Positions 1-7,410 of a DNA stretch of 9,960 bases are shown piece by piece. Position numbers and translations under genes: made by a program. Within the stretch, counting starts at the first letter, position 1. Every line of letters starts with the position of its first letter. Source of the stretch: Flavobacteriaceae bacterium (lineage in GTDB: Bacteria > Bacteroidota > Bacteroidia > Flavobacteriales > Flavobacteriaceae); NCBI GenBank assembly GCA_013214425.1, contig JABSPN010000044.1:1874-11833 (forward strand). The letters run 5' to 3'. The notes under the pieces were generated by a model, which was not told the origin of the DNA, ran no database searches, and was given only the letters and a program-made list of their open reading frames with translations.

Positions 1-811
1 TGGTTATATCGGTATGATCTGCTTGTTGTTGCAACACCTCTGCAATATGTTCTTTATCTTTTTCAGAATTCCCAGAAGTAAATAATTCAAAATGGACCTG
101 CTCTTCTCTCATACCAGCTTTCATCATTTCGTCTTTAATTAAAAAGATCATCTCTTGAGGCCCACAAACAAAACACTCATCAACTTGATTTACATCAACA
201 ATTTTAGAGGTAATTTCTTGTAACTTTTCAGGAGTAAACCTACCATTTAACAACGGAATTCCTCTATGCTCTTTTGTTAAAAAATAAAACACCTGAAAAC
301 GACTTAAATAACTGTTTTTCAAGCCTTCTATTTCTTCTTTAAAGATAATTGATTTTACGGTTCTGTTTAAGTAAAATAGCTTAAAAGTACTGTTAGGCTC
401 TAAAGCTAAGTGGGTTTTTATTATTGATAAAATTGGAGTGATACCACTTCCCGCTGCAAAAACAATATAATTTTTTGGTTTACTGTTATCTATGGTCACA
501 AAAAACTTCCCGTCAGGCAACATCACATCTAACGTATCACCTACTTTGAGTTCTCTATTTGCGAATGTTGAAAATTTCCCTCCTGGAACTTCTTTGATTC
601 CAACTTGCCATTTGTTTTCAACTGGACTTGAACATAATGAATAGGATCTCCTTATGTCCTCACCATTAATCATTTTCTTAAGGGTTAAATATTGTCCTTG
701 GGTGTATTGAAATTGTTCTTTCAGTTCTACAGGGACAGCCAAGGTTACTGCAACACAATCCTTAGTTTCTTTATAAATATCTTCAACAACTAACTGATGA
801 AAATCTGCCAT
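1..811 (-). CDS. paaE: PaaE-like reductase of phenylacetyl-CoA 1,2-epoxidase (3' end outside window)
   Basis: PaaE passes electrons from NAD(P)H through FAD and a 2Fe-2S centre to the PaaA di-iron oxygenase, which epoxidises the ring of phenylacetyl-CoA in the cytoplasm. I translated the minus strand from the ATG at 811-809 and it stays open to the window edge, giving 270 residues. Residues 1-105 look like an FAD-binding barrel, with RRSYSL at 54-59 as the flavin motif. A NAD(P)-binding fold follows, with AAGSGITP at 119-126 and CFVCGPQEM at 213-221. The family is usually about 350 aa, so the missing part should be the C-terminal plant-type ferredoxin domain with its four cysteines. The start is supported by the promoter just upstream and by a purine-rich stretch before the ATG. 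The TetR gene lies 70 bp upstream on the same strand. Without the ferredoxin domain, a related ferredoxin-NADP reductase-like oxygenase reductase cannot be fully excluded; the TetR neighbour and the aromatic hydroxylase nearby favour PaaE. Confidence 0.85.
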   Translation of the reverse strand, partial: MADFHQLVVEDIYKETKDCVAVTLAVPVELKEQFQYTQGQYLTLKKMINGEDIRRSYSLCSSPVENKWQVGIKEVPGGKFSTFANRELKVGDTLDVMLPDGKFFVTIDNSKPKNYIVFAAGSGITPILSIIKTHLALEPNSTFKLFYLNRTVKSIIFKEEIEGLKNSYLSRFQVFYFLTKEHRGIPLLNGRFTPEKLQEITSKIVDVNQVDECFVCGPQEMIFLIKDEMMKAGMREEQVHFELFTSGNSEKDKEHIAEVLQQQADHTDIT

Positions 812-829
812 ACCATTACTCAATTTCCT

Positions 830-861
830 CAAAACTAACAATTGTTAGTTAGTTAACCAAA
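830..861 (-). promoter_or_regulatory. Promoter of paaE, flavobacterial type
   Basis: Read on the minus strand, TTTG at 861-858 is followed after 20 bp by TAGTTTTG at 837-830. This matches the known Bacteroidota primary-sigma consensus (TTTG about -33, TAnnTTTG about -7) at all eight fixed positions. Transcription would start near 823-826, leaving a leader of roughly 12-15 nt before the paaE ATG. The 18-bp palindrome at 833-850 fills most of the spacer and overlaps the -7 box. The match and spacing are seen directly; promoter activity is inferred. Confidence 0.7.
833..850. promoter_or_regulatory. Perfect 18-bp palindrome, likely TetR operator
   Basis: AACTAACAATTGTTAGTT is a perfect inverted repeat with no central spacer. 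It lies between the -33 and -7 boxes of the paaE promoter and overlaps the -7 box, so a bound protein would block RNA polymerase. The TetR-family gene ends 31 bp away, and TetR dimers typically bind palindromes of about this length. A further TTAGTT/GTTAAC stretch (846-857) partly repeats the half-site on one side. I see no second full copy upstream of the TetR gene or of the hydroxylase gene. The assignment to this regulator is inference from position. Confidence 0.7.
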
Positions 862-881
862 TTTCCTATGTTAAAAATTAC

Positions 882-1451
882 CTAAAGTGTTATTCCTTTG
901 AGCAATACATCTCCCAGATCATTAGCCAAGGTATCTTGTAGAAGATCTTCCTTTTTTGGAATCCAGAGGTATAAAGACCTCAGTGTTGAAAGAATTGAAA
1001 ACAACATTACTTCAGGATTGACATTAATAATTTCTCCTGAGGCTATTCCAGACTTGATTATATTTCTAAAATTATCTTCATAATCGGTTCTTAAATTCAA
1101 ATAATAATCAAGACTTTCCTCCAAATGCATCCAATCATTATTTAGTGACGCCATACCGTATTGATTATTGGTTGTAATATGTACATGAAGCTCAATAATA
1201 CGCTGTAGTTTACCAATATTTGAATCATTAGCATTAAAGATCAATTCCATTCCAGCAGTAAAATCTTCAGCAAGTGAAATAATAATGTCGTGCAGTATTT
1301 CTTGTTTAGACTTAATATGATTGTACAAACTTGCTGCTTTAATTCCTAGTTCATTAGCTATGTCACGCATCGTAACAGCACTATAACCTCTTTCTTTAAA
1401 TAAAACCGATGCTATTCTAACTATTTCTTGTCTTCTTGTTTCTTCTTTCAT
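882..1451 (-). CDS. TetR/AcrR-family transcriptional regulator, probable phenylacetate-pathway repressor
   Basis: This 189-residue protein has the usual TetR length and layout. The N-terminal three-helix DNA-binding domain covers about residues 5-52, with the helix-turn-helix at about 27-46 (TMRDIANELGIKAASLYNHI) followed by KSKQEIL. The rest is helical, as expected for a ligand-binding and dimerisation domain, and gives no sequence clue to the ligand. The gene lies 70 bp upstream of paaE on the same strand, and the gap holds a promoter with an embedded palindrome, so the simplest reading is a local repressor of the paa genes. In characterised PaaR-type TetR repressors the inducer is phenylacetyl-CoA; that is family knowledge and not shown here. 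The ATG at 1451-1449 gives a normal TetR N-terminus. No palindrome like the operator is seen before this gene, so autoregulation is not evident. Confidence 0.85.
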   Translation of the reverse strand: MKEETRRQEIVRIASVLFKERGYSAVTMRDIANELGIKAASLYNHIKSKQEILHDIIISLAEDFTAGMELIFNANDSNIGKLQRIIELHVHITTNNQYGMASLNNDWMHLEESLDYYLNLRTDYEDNFRNIIKSGIASGEIINVNPEVMLFSILSTLRSLYLWIPKKEDLLQDTLANDLGDVLLKGITL

Positions 1452-1513
1452 TTTTCTAGTTGTGGGCGTGTGAATATAAACAAAATTGTTTTAAAAAGTG
1501 AAGCTTTATTTAA

Positions 1514-1521
1514 TAGCTTTG
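1514..1521 (+). promoter_or_regulatory. Candidate -7 box for the aromatic amino acid hydroxylase gene
   Basis: TAGCTTTG matches TAnnTTTG at all fixed positions and lies 20 bp before the ATG at 1542. The best upstream TTG (1486-1488) is 25 bp away, longer than usual, so the -33 box is weak. A start near 1528 would give a very short leader. The short ATG at 1524 opens only a two-codon frame (ATG AAG TAA). The divergent gap 1452-1541 contains no better candidate on either strand. Confidence 0.3.
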
Positions 1522-1541
1522 CCATGAAGTAAGTTAACGCT

Positions 1542-3317
1542 ATGGATACAAACATTGAAACGAACCCATTGATTGATCGATTGCCTCCACATTTAAAGCA
1601 ATTTATCAAGCCGCAAAATTATGAAGATTACTCGCCAATAGATCAAGCTGTATGGCGTTATGTTATGCGCAAAAATGTTTCCTATCTTAGTCAGGTTGCA
1701 CATCAATCTTATGTTAAAGGATTGGATATGACTGGAATTTCCATAGATAGCATTCCAAGCATGTACGGCATGAACCGTATTCTAAAAGAAATAGGATGGG
1801 CAGCTGTTGCTGTTGACGGTTTTATTCCCCCCAACGCCTTTATGGAATTTCAAGCCTATAAAGTATTGGTCATTGCTTCTGATATCAGACAGTTAGAAAA
1901 CATGGAATATACACCAGCTCCTGATATTATTCACGAAGCTGCTGGTCATGCCCCAATTATTGCCAATCCAGATTATGCTGAATATTTAAGACGTTTTGGA
2001 GATATCGGTTCAAAAGCCATACTCTCTTCTCATGATAATGATATGTATGAAGCGGTGAGAAAATTATCTATTCTCAAAGAAGCGAAACATTCAACTGAGG
2101 AAGAAATTCAAGCTGCTGAAGATTGGGTGAATGAACTGCAAAACAAAAAAGTACCACTTTCTGAAATGGCTAAAATCCGAAATCTTCATTGGTGGACTGT
2201 GGAATACGGTTTAATTGGTACTATTGAAGATCCGAAAATTTATGGAGCTGGACTGCTTTCTTCTATAGGTGAAAGTAAATGGTGTATGTCTGATGAAGTT
2301 AAAAAAGTTCTTTACTCTATTGATGCCTCAGAACAAGAATTTGATATTACACAACCCCAGCCACAATTGTTTGTTACGCCAGACTTCTCTTACTTAATGC
2401 AAGTGTTGGAAGAATTTGCCTCTACAATGGCCTTGAGAAAAGGTGGTTTTAGAGGATTGCAAAAATTAATCGAATCAAAAAAAATCGGATCGATTGAACT
2501 GAATACTGGTTTACAAATTTCAGGAGTGTTTTCTGAAATGATTATTGATGAGGACAACAATGTTGTTTTCTTTAAAACTGAAGGTCCTACTGCTTTGGCT
2601 TACAGAGAAAAAGAGCTAATTGGTCACGGTATCGAAGCACATCCTCACGGTTTTAGTTCCCCTTTAGGAAAGCTAAAAGGAATCAATTTGGCGATTGAAG
2701 ATATGGGGCCTCGTGATCTGAAAGCCTACAATTTTTACGACGGTAAACGCATCTCATTCGAATATGAAAGCGGCATCACTGTTGAAGGGCTAAATGTAAC
2801 TGGAATAAGAAATATTAACGGACAGTTGATTTTAATTCAATTTGAAGATTGTACTGTCACGTATAAAGGGGAGGTTTTATTCAAACCAGAATTTGGAACA
2901 TTTGATCTAGTTGTAGGTTCAGAAATTGTTTCAGCTTTTGCTGGTAGTGCCGATTTTAGGTCTTACAATAACCTGTACCATCTTTCAGAAACAAAAACAA
3001 TAAAAAATCAGAAATCACCTGCAGTAATAGAGCTCGAAAACTTATATACCGAGACTCGAGAACTAAGAGACAGCAATACTATTGATATTGAAAAAATAGA
3101 ACTTATTTTCGACAACTTAAGAACTAACCACCCTGGTGATTGGCTTTTAGCACTTGAGTTGTATGAATTGCTATATGATAGCGACCAAAGTAATCTAAAA
3201 CAAGAAGTACTGATTCATTTAAATAAAATTAAAGCTGAACGAAAAGAAATTTCTCATTTAATTGATGATGGTGTCGCACTCATAACTTCTTTGGTTTATC
3301 ACAAACAACAGCATTAA
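1542..3317 (+). CDS. phhA: Long-form pterin-dependent aromatic amino acid hydroxylase (probable phenylalanine 4-monooxygenase)
   Basis: The enzyme should use tetrahydropterin, O2 and non-haem Fe(II) to hydroxylate an aromatic amino acid, most likely phenylalanine to tyrosine. The catalytic core spans about residues 30-305. The iron ligands are visible: His131 and His136 in DIIHEAAGH, and Glu221 in WWTVEYGL, with YTPAPD just before the first His. The two histidines and the glutamate match the 2-His-1-carboxylate set of the family. The protein is 591 residues, about twice the usual bacterial PhhA (260-300). The extra length is a helical insertion of about 45 residues between His136 and Glu221 (about 150-210) and a C-terminal extension of about 280 residues that looks beta-rich at about 320-480 and helical after 500. 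Hydroxylases of about 580 aa are known in other Bacteroidota and in Bacillus, so this is a recognised long form. It is divergent from the TetR gene by 90 bp. Substrate preference cannot be read from sequence; tyrosine or tryptophan is possible. Confidence 0.85.
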   Translation: MDTNIETNPLIDRLPPHLKQFIKPQNYEDYSPIDQAVWRYVMRKNVSYLSQVAHQSYVKGLDMTGISIDSIPSMYGMNRILKEIGWAAVAVDGFIPPNAFMEFQAYKVLVIASDIRQLENMEYTPAPDIIHEAAGHAPIIANPDYAEYLRRFGDIGSKAILSSHDNDMYEAVRKLSILKEAKHSTEEEIQAAEDWVNELQNKKVPLSEMAKIRNLHWWTVEYGLIGTIEDPKIYGAGLLSSIGESKWCMSDEVKKVLYSIDASEQEFDITQPQPQLFVTPDFSYLMQVLEEFASTMALRKGGFRGLQKLIESKKIGSIELNTGLQISGVFSEMIIDEDNNVVFFKTEGPTALAYREKELIGHGIEAHPHGFSSPLGKLKGINLAIEDMGPRDLKAYNFYDGKRISFEYESGITVEGLNVTGIRNINGQLILIQFEDCTVTYKGEVLFKPEFGTFDLVVGSEIVSAFAGSADFRSYNNLYHLSETKTIKNQKSPAVIELENLYTETRELRDSNTIDIEKIELIFDNLRTNHPGDWLLALELYELLYDSDQSNLKQEVLIHLNKIKAERKEISHLIDDGVALITSLVYHKQQH

Positions 3318-3685
3318 AATAGCTCTTGAAAAACTCAATAACATCAACATGATTCAGGAAGAATTGGGTTATTGGGTTTTCAAATTGGATAGCATCTGCA
3401 TTCTAGTGATTAGAGACGAAACTCATAATAGAATTCAAATAATTTCTAATTTTCGAAGTTAAAGAACATGAGTTAAAAGAGGCCTTACAAGCACAATTCC
3501 ATTAAGCTCCGGACATAAAATTCTCTATCTGTAATGACAGCATTTGATCTGTTTATGTTCACTGTATTTAGGAGCTTACAGAGGAAATGTTTATGGATAC
3601 TATTTCACAAGTTTATTATGGTGTGCGCAATTTCGGTACTACTTACTGTAGTTCTAACCTACATTTTGAACCAGAAGATAACTAA
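3316..3685 (+). pseudogene. Decayed gene for a small (about 120-aa) CesT/YbjN-like protein
   Basis: The 374-bp gap after the hydroxylase gene is the remnant of a coding sequence. The first part reads in one frame (codons in phase with 3349) as IALEKLNNIN, then MIQEELGYWVFKLDS and IRDETHNRIQIISNF, ending at a TAA at 3460-3462. Shifting frame by +1 around 3445-3460, the reading continues as EVKEHELKEALQAQFH, a stop, APDIKFSICNDSI, a stop, SVYVHCI, a stop, ELTEEMFMDTISQVYYGV and RNFGTTYCSSNLHF, ending at TAA 3683-3685. The three internal stops are TAA 3503, TGA 3545 and TAG 3569. From memory the pattern matches small proteins with NFHSALD, ND-x-x-WS, HPL-x-ELTEEQF and NFGTTYSS motifs, often named type III chaperone-like (CesT) or YbjN-domain. 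Each stop fits one substitution in that consensus (Ser, Trp, and Arg/Lys/Gln). No intact start codon is evident; an ATT AAA at 3313 may be a lost ATG. Function of the intact family is unknown to me. Confidence 0.75.
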
Positions 3686-3691
3686 GGTTTT

Positions 3692-4663
3692 TTAAAATTT
3701 CATAAAAGTAAATTCCTCCTGAAGCTTTTGCTTCTTACTTTCTAAATTTATTAGGAATTTTTTATGAGCCTCCCCTTCAGGATTGAAAGGTTTGTGAGCT
3801 AAGCCTCGCTGCACTTCTTGTACTCGATTCATGATTGTCTTTGCTTCTTCTGAAACCCACACATCTTGAAACTTTTCCCATATATAATCAACGGCTTGTT
3901 GATTGGGATGAATCATGTCTTCTTTGTAAAAACGATAGTCTCTTAAATCGTCGATCATGATTTCATAAGAAGGAAAGTATGTAGGTGAAACGTGTAGGGT
4001 TTTGGGTGTTGAGTTGGCAATCATCTGGTGAATTGCAGCTAACAAATGTGCTTTACTCTGTTGATTTTCTACATAACCATCTTTTAAGTGTCTTACTGGA
4101 GAGACTGTAAAAATAACCTGGCACTTCTTATTCAGCTTCCCTATTTCAGAAGTGATCGTTTCTGAGCTTTTAACAATTTCATCTACAGAAAGTAATCGTT
4201 TCTTAAATGCAGATTGAGGCAACTTATGGCAATTCGCCACAATTTTTTTACTTTCTATATATTCATAAACCCAAGCAGTTCCGAAAGTTATGATAACATG
4301 CGTGATATCTTTTAACGTCTCATAAGAAACCTTAAGTGTTTCGTTCAGTTTATTCAAATGAGTTTCAGCATCACTATTACTCAATGAAGAATGTACCTCA
4401 AAACTATGGTATTGTTCGTTGTGGAAAAAAATTTCTTCTGAAAGGAATTGCTTTGCACTTACCGTTCTTACTATTGTATCTTCAATTGCTTTTGGATGAA
4501 ATAACACACCAAAAGGATTGGCATGTGACTGAAACTTAAAATAGGATAATTTATCTCCAATGTTTTCTGAGAAGCACGAACCTAACAATAGCACTTTAGC
4601 ACTATGATCAATCTCCTGAAATGATTCAGGTTTTTGAATTGCTATTTCAGTTCTAAAGTTCAT
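3692..4663 (-). CDS. GSCFA-domain protein (SGNH-hydrolase-like fold)
   Basis: This 323-residue protein has the family hallmark GSCFSENIG at 28-36 right after a short beta strand (KVLLLGSC). Further conserved blocks are NPFGVLFHP (49-57), TFGTAWVY (126-133), VSPVRHLKDG (187-196) and DDLRDYRFYKEDMIHPN (238-254). The GSCF serine together with Asp249 and His252 in DMIH resembles the Ser and Asp-x-x-His triad of SGNH/GDSL esterases, so a cytoplasmic esterase or acyl hydrolase role is plausible. That is inference: the substrate of GSCFA proteins is, to my knowledge, not established. No signal peptide or membrane segment is visible. The gene is downstream of alaS on the same strand, separated by 104 bp that contain a hairpin repeat, so it may be partly uncoupled from alaS. 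Its stop lies 6 bp from the end of the convergent pseudogene. The ATG at 4663 gives a natural start (MNFRTEI). Confidence 0.85.
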   Translation of the reverse strand: MNFRTEIAIQKPESFQEIDHSAKVLLLGSCFSENIGDKLSYFKFQSHANPFGVLFHPKAIEDTIVRTVSAKQFLSEEIFFHNEQYHSFEVHSSLSNSDAETHLNKLNETLKVSYETLKDITHVIITFGTAWVYEYIESKKIVANCHKLPQSAFKKRLLSVDEIVKSSETITSEIGKLNKKCQVIFTVSPVRHLKDGYVENQQSKAHLLAAIHQMIANSTPKTLHVSPTYFPSYEIMIDDLRDYRFYKEDMIHPNQQAVDYIWEKFQDVWVSEEAKTIMNRVQEVQRGLAHKPFNPEGEAHKKFLINLESKKQKLQEEFTFMKF

Positions 4664-4683
4664 ATAATAATATTTATATGTTA

Positions 4684-4750
4684 TGTCATATTGAGCTCGT
4701 CTAAATATCTCATAATATATTGTCTCAACTTCGACAGCCTCAGTTTGACA
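4684..4750. repeat. Imperfect inverted repeat (hairpin) between alaS and the GSCFA gene
   Basis: The left arm starts TGTCATATTGAG (4684) and the right arm, read in reverse complement from 4750, starts TGTCAAACTGAG. Over the first 24 positions the arms agree at about 16-17, around a central AT-rich loop (about 4709-4725). The outer block TTCGACAGCCTCAGTTTGACA (4730-4750) resembles the intergenic TTCGAC...CTCAGTGTGACA hairpins found many times in flavobacterial genomes, often at gene ends. It may act as a terminator or RNA-processing signal after alaS, but there is no clear run of T after the stem. Mismatches suggest a degenerate copy. Confidence 0.6.
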
Positions 4751-4767
4751 ACTAAAGAATAGCTGGA

Positions 4768-7377
4768 CTATAAGTAGCCTTTCACAGCCTCTATAGCTGC
4801 ATCTATACCTTCAGGATTTTTTCCTCCAGCAGTGGCGAAGAACGGTTGTCCTCCTCCCCCTCCCTGGATATGTTTTCCTAATTCTCTTACAATCGTCCCA
4901 GCATTCAGATCTTTTTCAGCCACCAGGTCTTTTGAAATATAGCAAGTTAGTATCGCTTTCCCATTAGCCTCAGAACCAAATAAAATAAATAACTTCTCCA
5001 CTTCTCCTCCTAATTCAAAAGCTAAGTTTTTGATTCCGCCAGCATCTAAATCAACCTTCTTAGCTAAAAAATTCACACCGTTAACTTCTGAAATTTCAGC
5101 TTTAAGATCACCTTTTAAATCTCCCGCCTTTTCTTTTAATAACGATTCTATTTGCTTTTTTAATGCCATGTTTTCCTCCTGAAGAGATGTAATGGCTTTC
5201 AACGGATTTTTAGGATTCTTCAAGACATCCTTGATCTCATAATAAGCTCTGTTATTTTCGAAATAAAACTCTTTAGTCGCATCCGAAGTAATGGCTTCAA
5301 TTCTTCTAATTCCTGAAGCGACAGCTGCTTCAGACCTGATCTTAAAATGCCAGATATCTGACGTATTCTCAACATGAGTTCCTCCACATAATTCAATAGA
5401 TTGCCCAAAACGAATGGTTCTTACCGTATCACCATACTTTTCCCCAAACAATGCCATCGCTCCATCAGCAATAGCCTGATCCATTGTTACATGTCGCTTT
5501 TCCTCTAAAGGTAACTTACCTTCAATTCTGGCATTCACGAAATTCTCCACATCACGTAATTCTTCAACGGTCAATTTACTAAAATGACTAAAGTCAAAAC
5601 GCAAGTATTTTGAATGTACCGCAGAACCTTTTTGTTCAACATGAGTTCCTAACACTTCTCTTAAAGCCTGATGCAATAAGTGTGTTGCTGTATGATTACA
5701 TGCTGTTCTATGACGTTGTTTTTTATCGACAACCGCCTTAAATGTTTCATTAATATGCTTTGGTAAATTCTTCGTGATATGAACAATTAGGTTGTTCTCT
5801 TTTTTCGTATCAAGAATGTAAACAACATCTCCATTAGGTACTTCTAAATACCCTTTATCCCCTACTTGTCCTCCTCCTTCAGGATAAAAAGGAGTCTGAT
5901 TTAACACTAACTGATATTGGTCTCCTTCTTTTTTAGAGCTTATCTTCCTGTATTTGGTTAACTTCACATTGGTTTCTAAGATATCGTAACCTACAAATTC
6001 CTGCTCTTCATCTTCCATCAATACTGCCCAATCATCTGTGATTGTAGCCGCTGCTTGTTTTCCTCTTTCCTTTTGTTTACGAAGCTCTTTTTCGAATTCT
6101 TCTTTGTTATAGGCTAAACCTTTTTCACTAAGAATCAACTCAGTTAAATCTTCTGGAAAACCATAAGTATCTTTTAGCTCAAATACTTTTTTTCCTGAAA
6201 CTTCTTTGCCTTTATTAGTAGTGATAACGGTGTCTAACAACACCAAACCTTGTTCTAAGGTTCTCAAGAATGAGGCCTCTTCCTCCTGAATTACGTTCTG
6301 AATTAATTGCTTTTGTTCTTTTAATTCAGGAAAAGCACTCCCCATTTTTTTACTCAGTACATCGACCAATCTGTAAATAAATGGCTCTTTTTTATTCAGG
6401 AAAGTAAATCCATATCGAATGGCTCTTCTTAATATTCTTCTGATTACATAACCCGCAGCAGTGTTACTTGGTAATTGTCCGTCAGCAATAGCAAAAGCAA
6501 CTGCTCTTACGTGATCTGATATGACTCGAATAGCAATATCAATCTCTTCATTTTTACCGTAATCATTATCGGTAATCGTTTCTACCTCTCTAATTAAGGG
6601 AGTAAACACATCGGTATCATAATTGGATTGTACTCCTTGTAATACCATACAAAGACGTTCAAATCCCATCCCGGTATCGATATGTGTAGCAGGTAAATTT
6701 TCTAAGGAACGATCTGCTTTTCTATTGTATTGCATGAATACCAAATTCCATACCTCAACTACTTGAGGGTGATCCATATTCACCAAATCTTTCCCATCAA
6801 CTTTCTTTTTATCTTCTTCTGGTCTAATGTCAACATGAATCTCAGAACAAGGCCCACAAGGTCCTTGTTCTCCCATTTCCCAAAAGTTATCGTGTTTGTT
6901 TCCTAAAAGGATTCTATCTTCCGCTATGTGTTTTTTCCAGATATCATAAGCTTGCTGATCTCTTTCTAAACCTTCAGACTCATCTCCCTCAAAAATAGTT
7001 ACATAGAGAATGTTTTTATCAATTCTATAAACCTCGGTTAATAACTCCCAGGCCCAGGCAATAGCCGCTTCTTTAAAATAATCACCAAAACTCCAATTCC
7101 CCAACATTTCAAACATGGTATGATGATAGGTATCTTTCCCTACTTCTTCCAAGTCATTATGCTTTCCTGATACACGAAGGCATTTTTGCGAATCGGCAAC
7201 TCGAGTGGCTTCGGCTTTAGACTGCCCTAAAAAATATTCCTTAAACGGAACCATACCTGCATTGGTAAACATCAATGTAGGATCGTCCTTTAACACCATA
7301 GGTGCAGAAGGAACTATTTTATGTTCTTTTGATTTAAAAAAATCTAAGTATTGCTGTCTTATTTCCTGCGATTTCAC
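4768..7377 (-). CDS. alaS: Alanyl-tRNA synthetase
   Basis: AlaRS charges tRNA-Ala with alanine in the cytoplasm and edits mischarged Ser and Gly. The 869 residues match the usual length. In order: class II aminoacylation domain (about 1-240, with FTNAGMVPFKEYF at 37-49, GNWSFGDY at 93-100 and GMGFERL at 236-242), helical tRNA-binding domain (about 250-460), editing domain (about 550-700) and C-Ala domain (about 750-869) with a glycine-rich GGGGGQPFFATAGG stretch. The editing-site zinc ligands are intact: His562 and His566 in HTATH, and Cys664 and His668 in CGGTH. The start codon is GTG at 7377-7375, giving the typical flavobacterial N-terminus (M)KSQEIRQQYLDFFKSKEH; no better in-frame ATG exists nearby. 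The leader carries a perfect palindrome 18 bp before the GTG. It is followed by the GSCFA gene and is divergent from the M23 peptidase gene. Confidence 0.98.
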   Translation of the reverse strand: MKSQEIRQQYLDFFKSKEHKIVPSAPMVLKDDPTLMFTNAGMVPFKEYFLGQSKAEATRVADSQKCLRVSGKHNDLEEVGKDTYHHTMFEMLGNWSFGDYFKEAAIAWAWELLTEVYRIDKNILYVTIFEGDESEGLERDQQAYDIWKKHIAEDRILLGNKHDNFWEMGEQGPCGPCSEIHVDIRPEEDKKKVDGKDLVNMDHPQVVEVWNLVFMQYNRKADRSLENLPATHIDTGMGFERLCMVLQGVQSNYDTDVFTPLIREVETITDNDYGKNEEIDIAIRVISDHVRAVAFAIADGQLPSNTAAGYVIRRILRRAIRYGFTFLNKKEPFIYRLVDVLSKKMGSAFPELKEQKQLIQNVIQEEEASFLRTLEQGLVLLDTVITTNKGKEVSGKKVFELKDTYGFPEDLTELILSEKGLAYNKEEFEKELRKQKERGKQAAATITDDWAVLMEDEEQEFVGYDILETNVKLTKYRKISSKKEGDQYQLVLNQTPFYPEGGGQVGDKGYLEVPNGDVVYILDTKKENNLIVHITKNLPKHINETFKAVVDKKQRHRTACNHTATHLLHQALREVLGTHVEQKGSAVHSKYLRFDFSHFSKLTVEELRDVENFVNARIEGKLPLEEKRHVTMDQAIADGAMALFGEKYGDTVRTIRFGQSIELCGGTHVENTSDIWHFKIRSEAAVASGIRRIEAITSDATKEFYFENNRAYYEIKDVLKNPKNPLKAITSLQEENMALKKQIESLLKEKAGDLKGDLKAEISEVNGVNFLAKKVDLDAGGIKNLAFELGGEVEKLFILFGSEANGKAILTCYISKDLVAEKDLNAGTIVRELGKHIQGGGGGQPFFATAGGKNPEGIDAAIEAVKGYL

Positions 7378-7394
7378 TCCTATGTTTTTTTTAT

Positions 7395-7410
7395 TGGCAA
7401 TCTATTGCCA
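7395..7410. promoter_or_regulatory. Perfect inverted repeat in the alaS leader
   Basis: TGGCAATCTATTGCCA has two perfect 7-bp arms around a 2-bp centre and lies 17 bp upstream of the alaS GTG. On the alaS strand it is followed by a run of eight A before the start region. A 2-nt loop is too small for a good RNA hairpin without opening inner pairs, so a dimeric DNA-binding protein is the more natural reader. E. coli AlaRS is known to repress its own gene through a palindrome near the start site; whether this site does the same is speculation. Confidence 0.4.

Noticed and set aside
898..1083. 61-aa reading frame on the plus strand
   Set aside because: It lies wholly within the TetR gene on the opposite strand and resembles no protein; a shadow frame.
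1476..1494. AAACAAAATTGTTT as a second TetR operator upstream of the regulator
   Set aside because: Only 5-bp arms around a 4-bp centre in AT-rich DNA, and it does not resemble the 18-bp palindrome beyond a central AATTGTT.
3349..3462. 37-codon frame starting with ATG in the gap after the hydroxylase gene
   Set aside because: Not a stand-alone small gene: it is the N-terminal part of the decayed gene, which continues in the next frame.
3686..3705. T-rich stretch between the pseudogene and the GSCFA stop as a bidirectional terminator
   Set aside because: No stem of useful length precedes the T run on either strand.
4336..4539. 67-aa reading frame on the plus strand
   Set aside because: Antisense to the well-supported GSCFA gene with no family features.
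5220..5408. 62-aa reading frame on the minus strand
   Set aside because: Out of frame inside alaS, over the editing-domain codons; no independent support.
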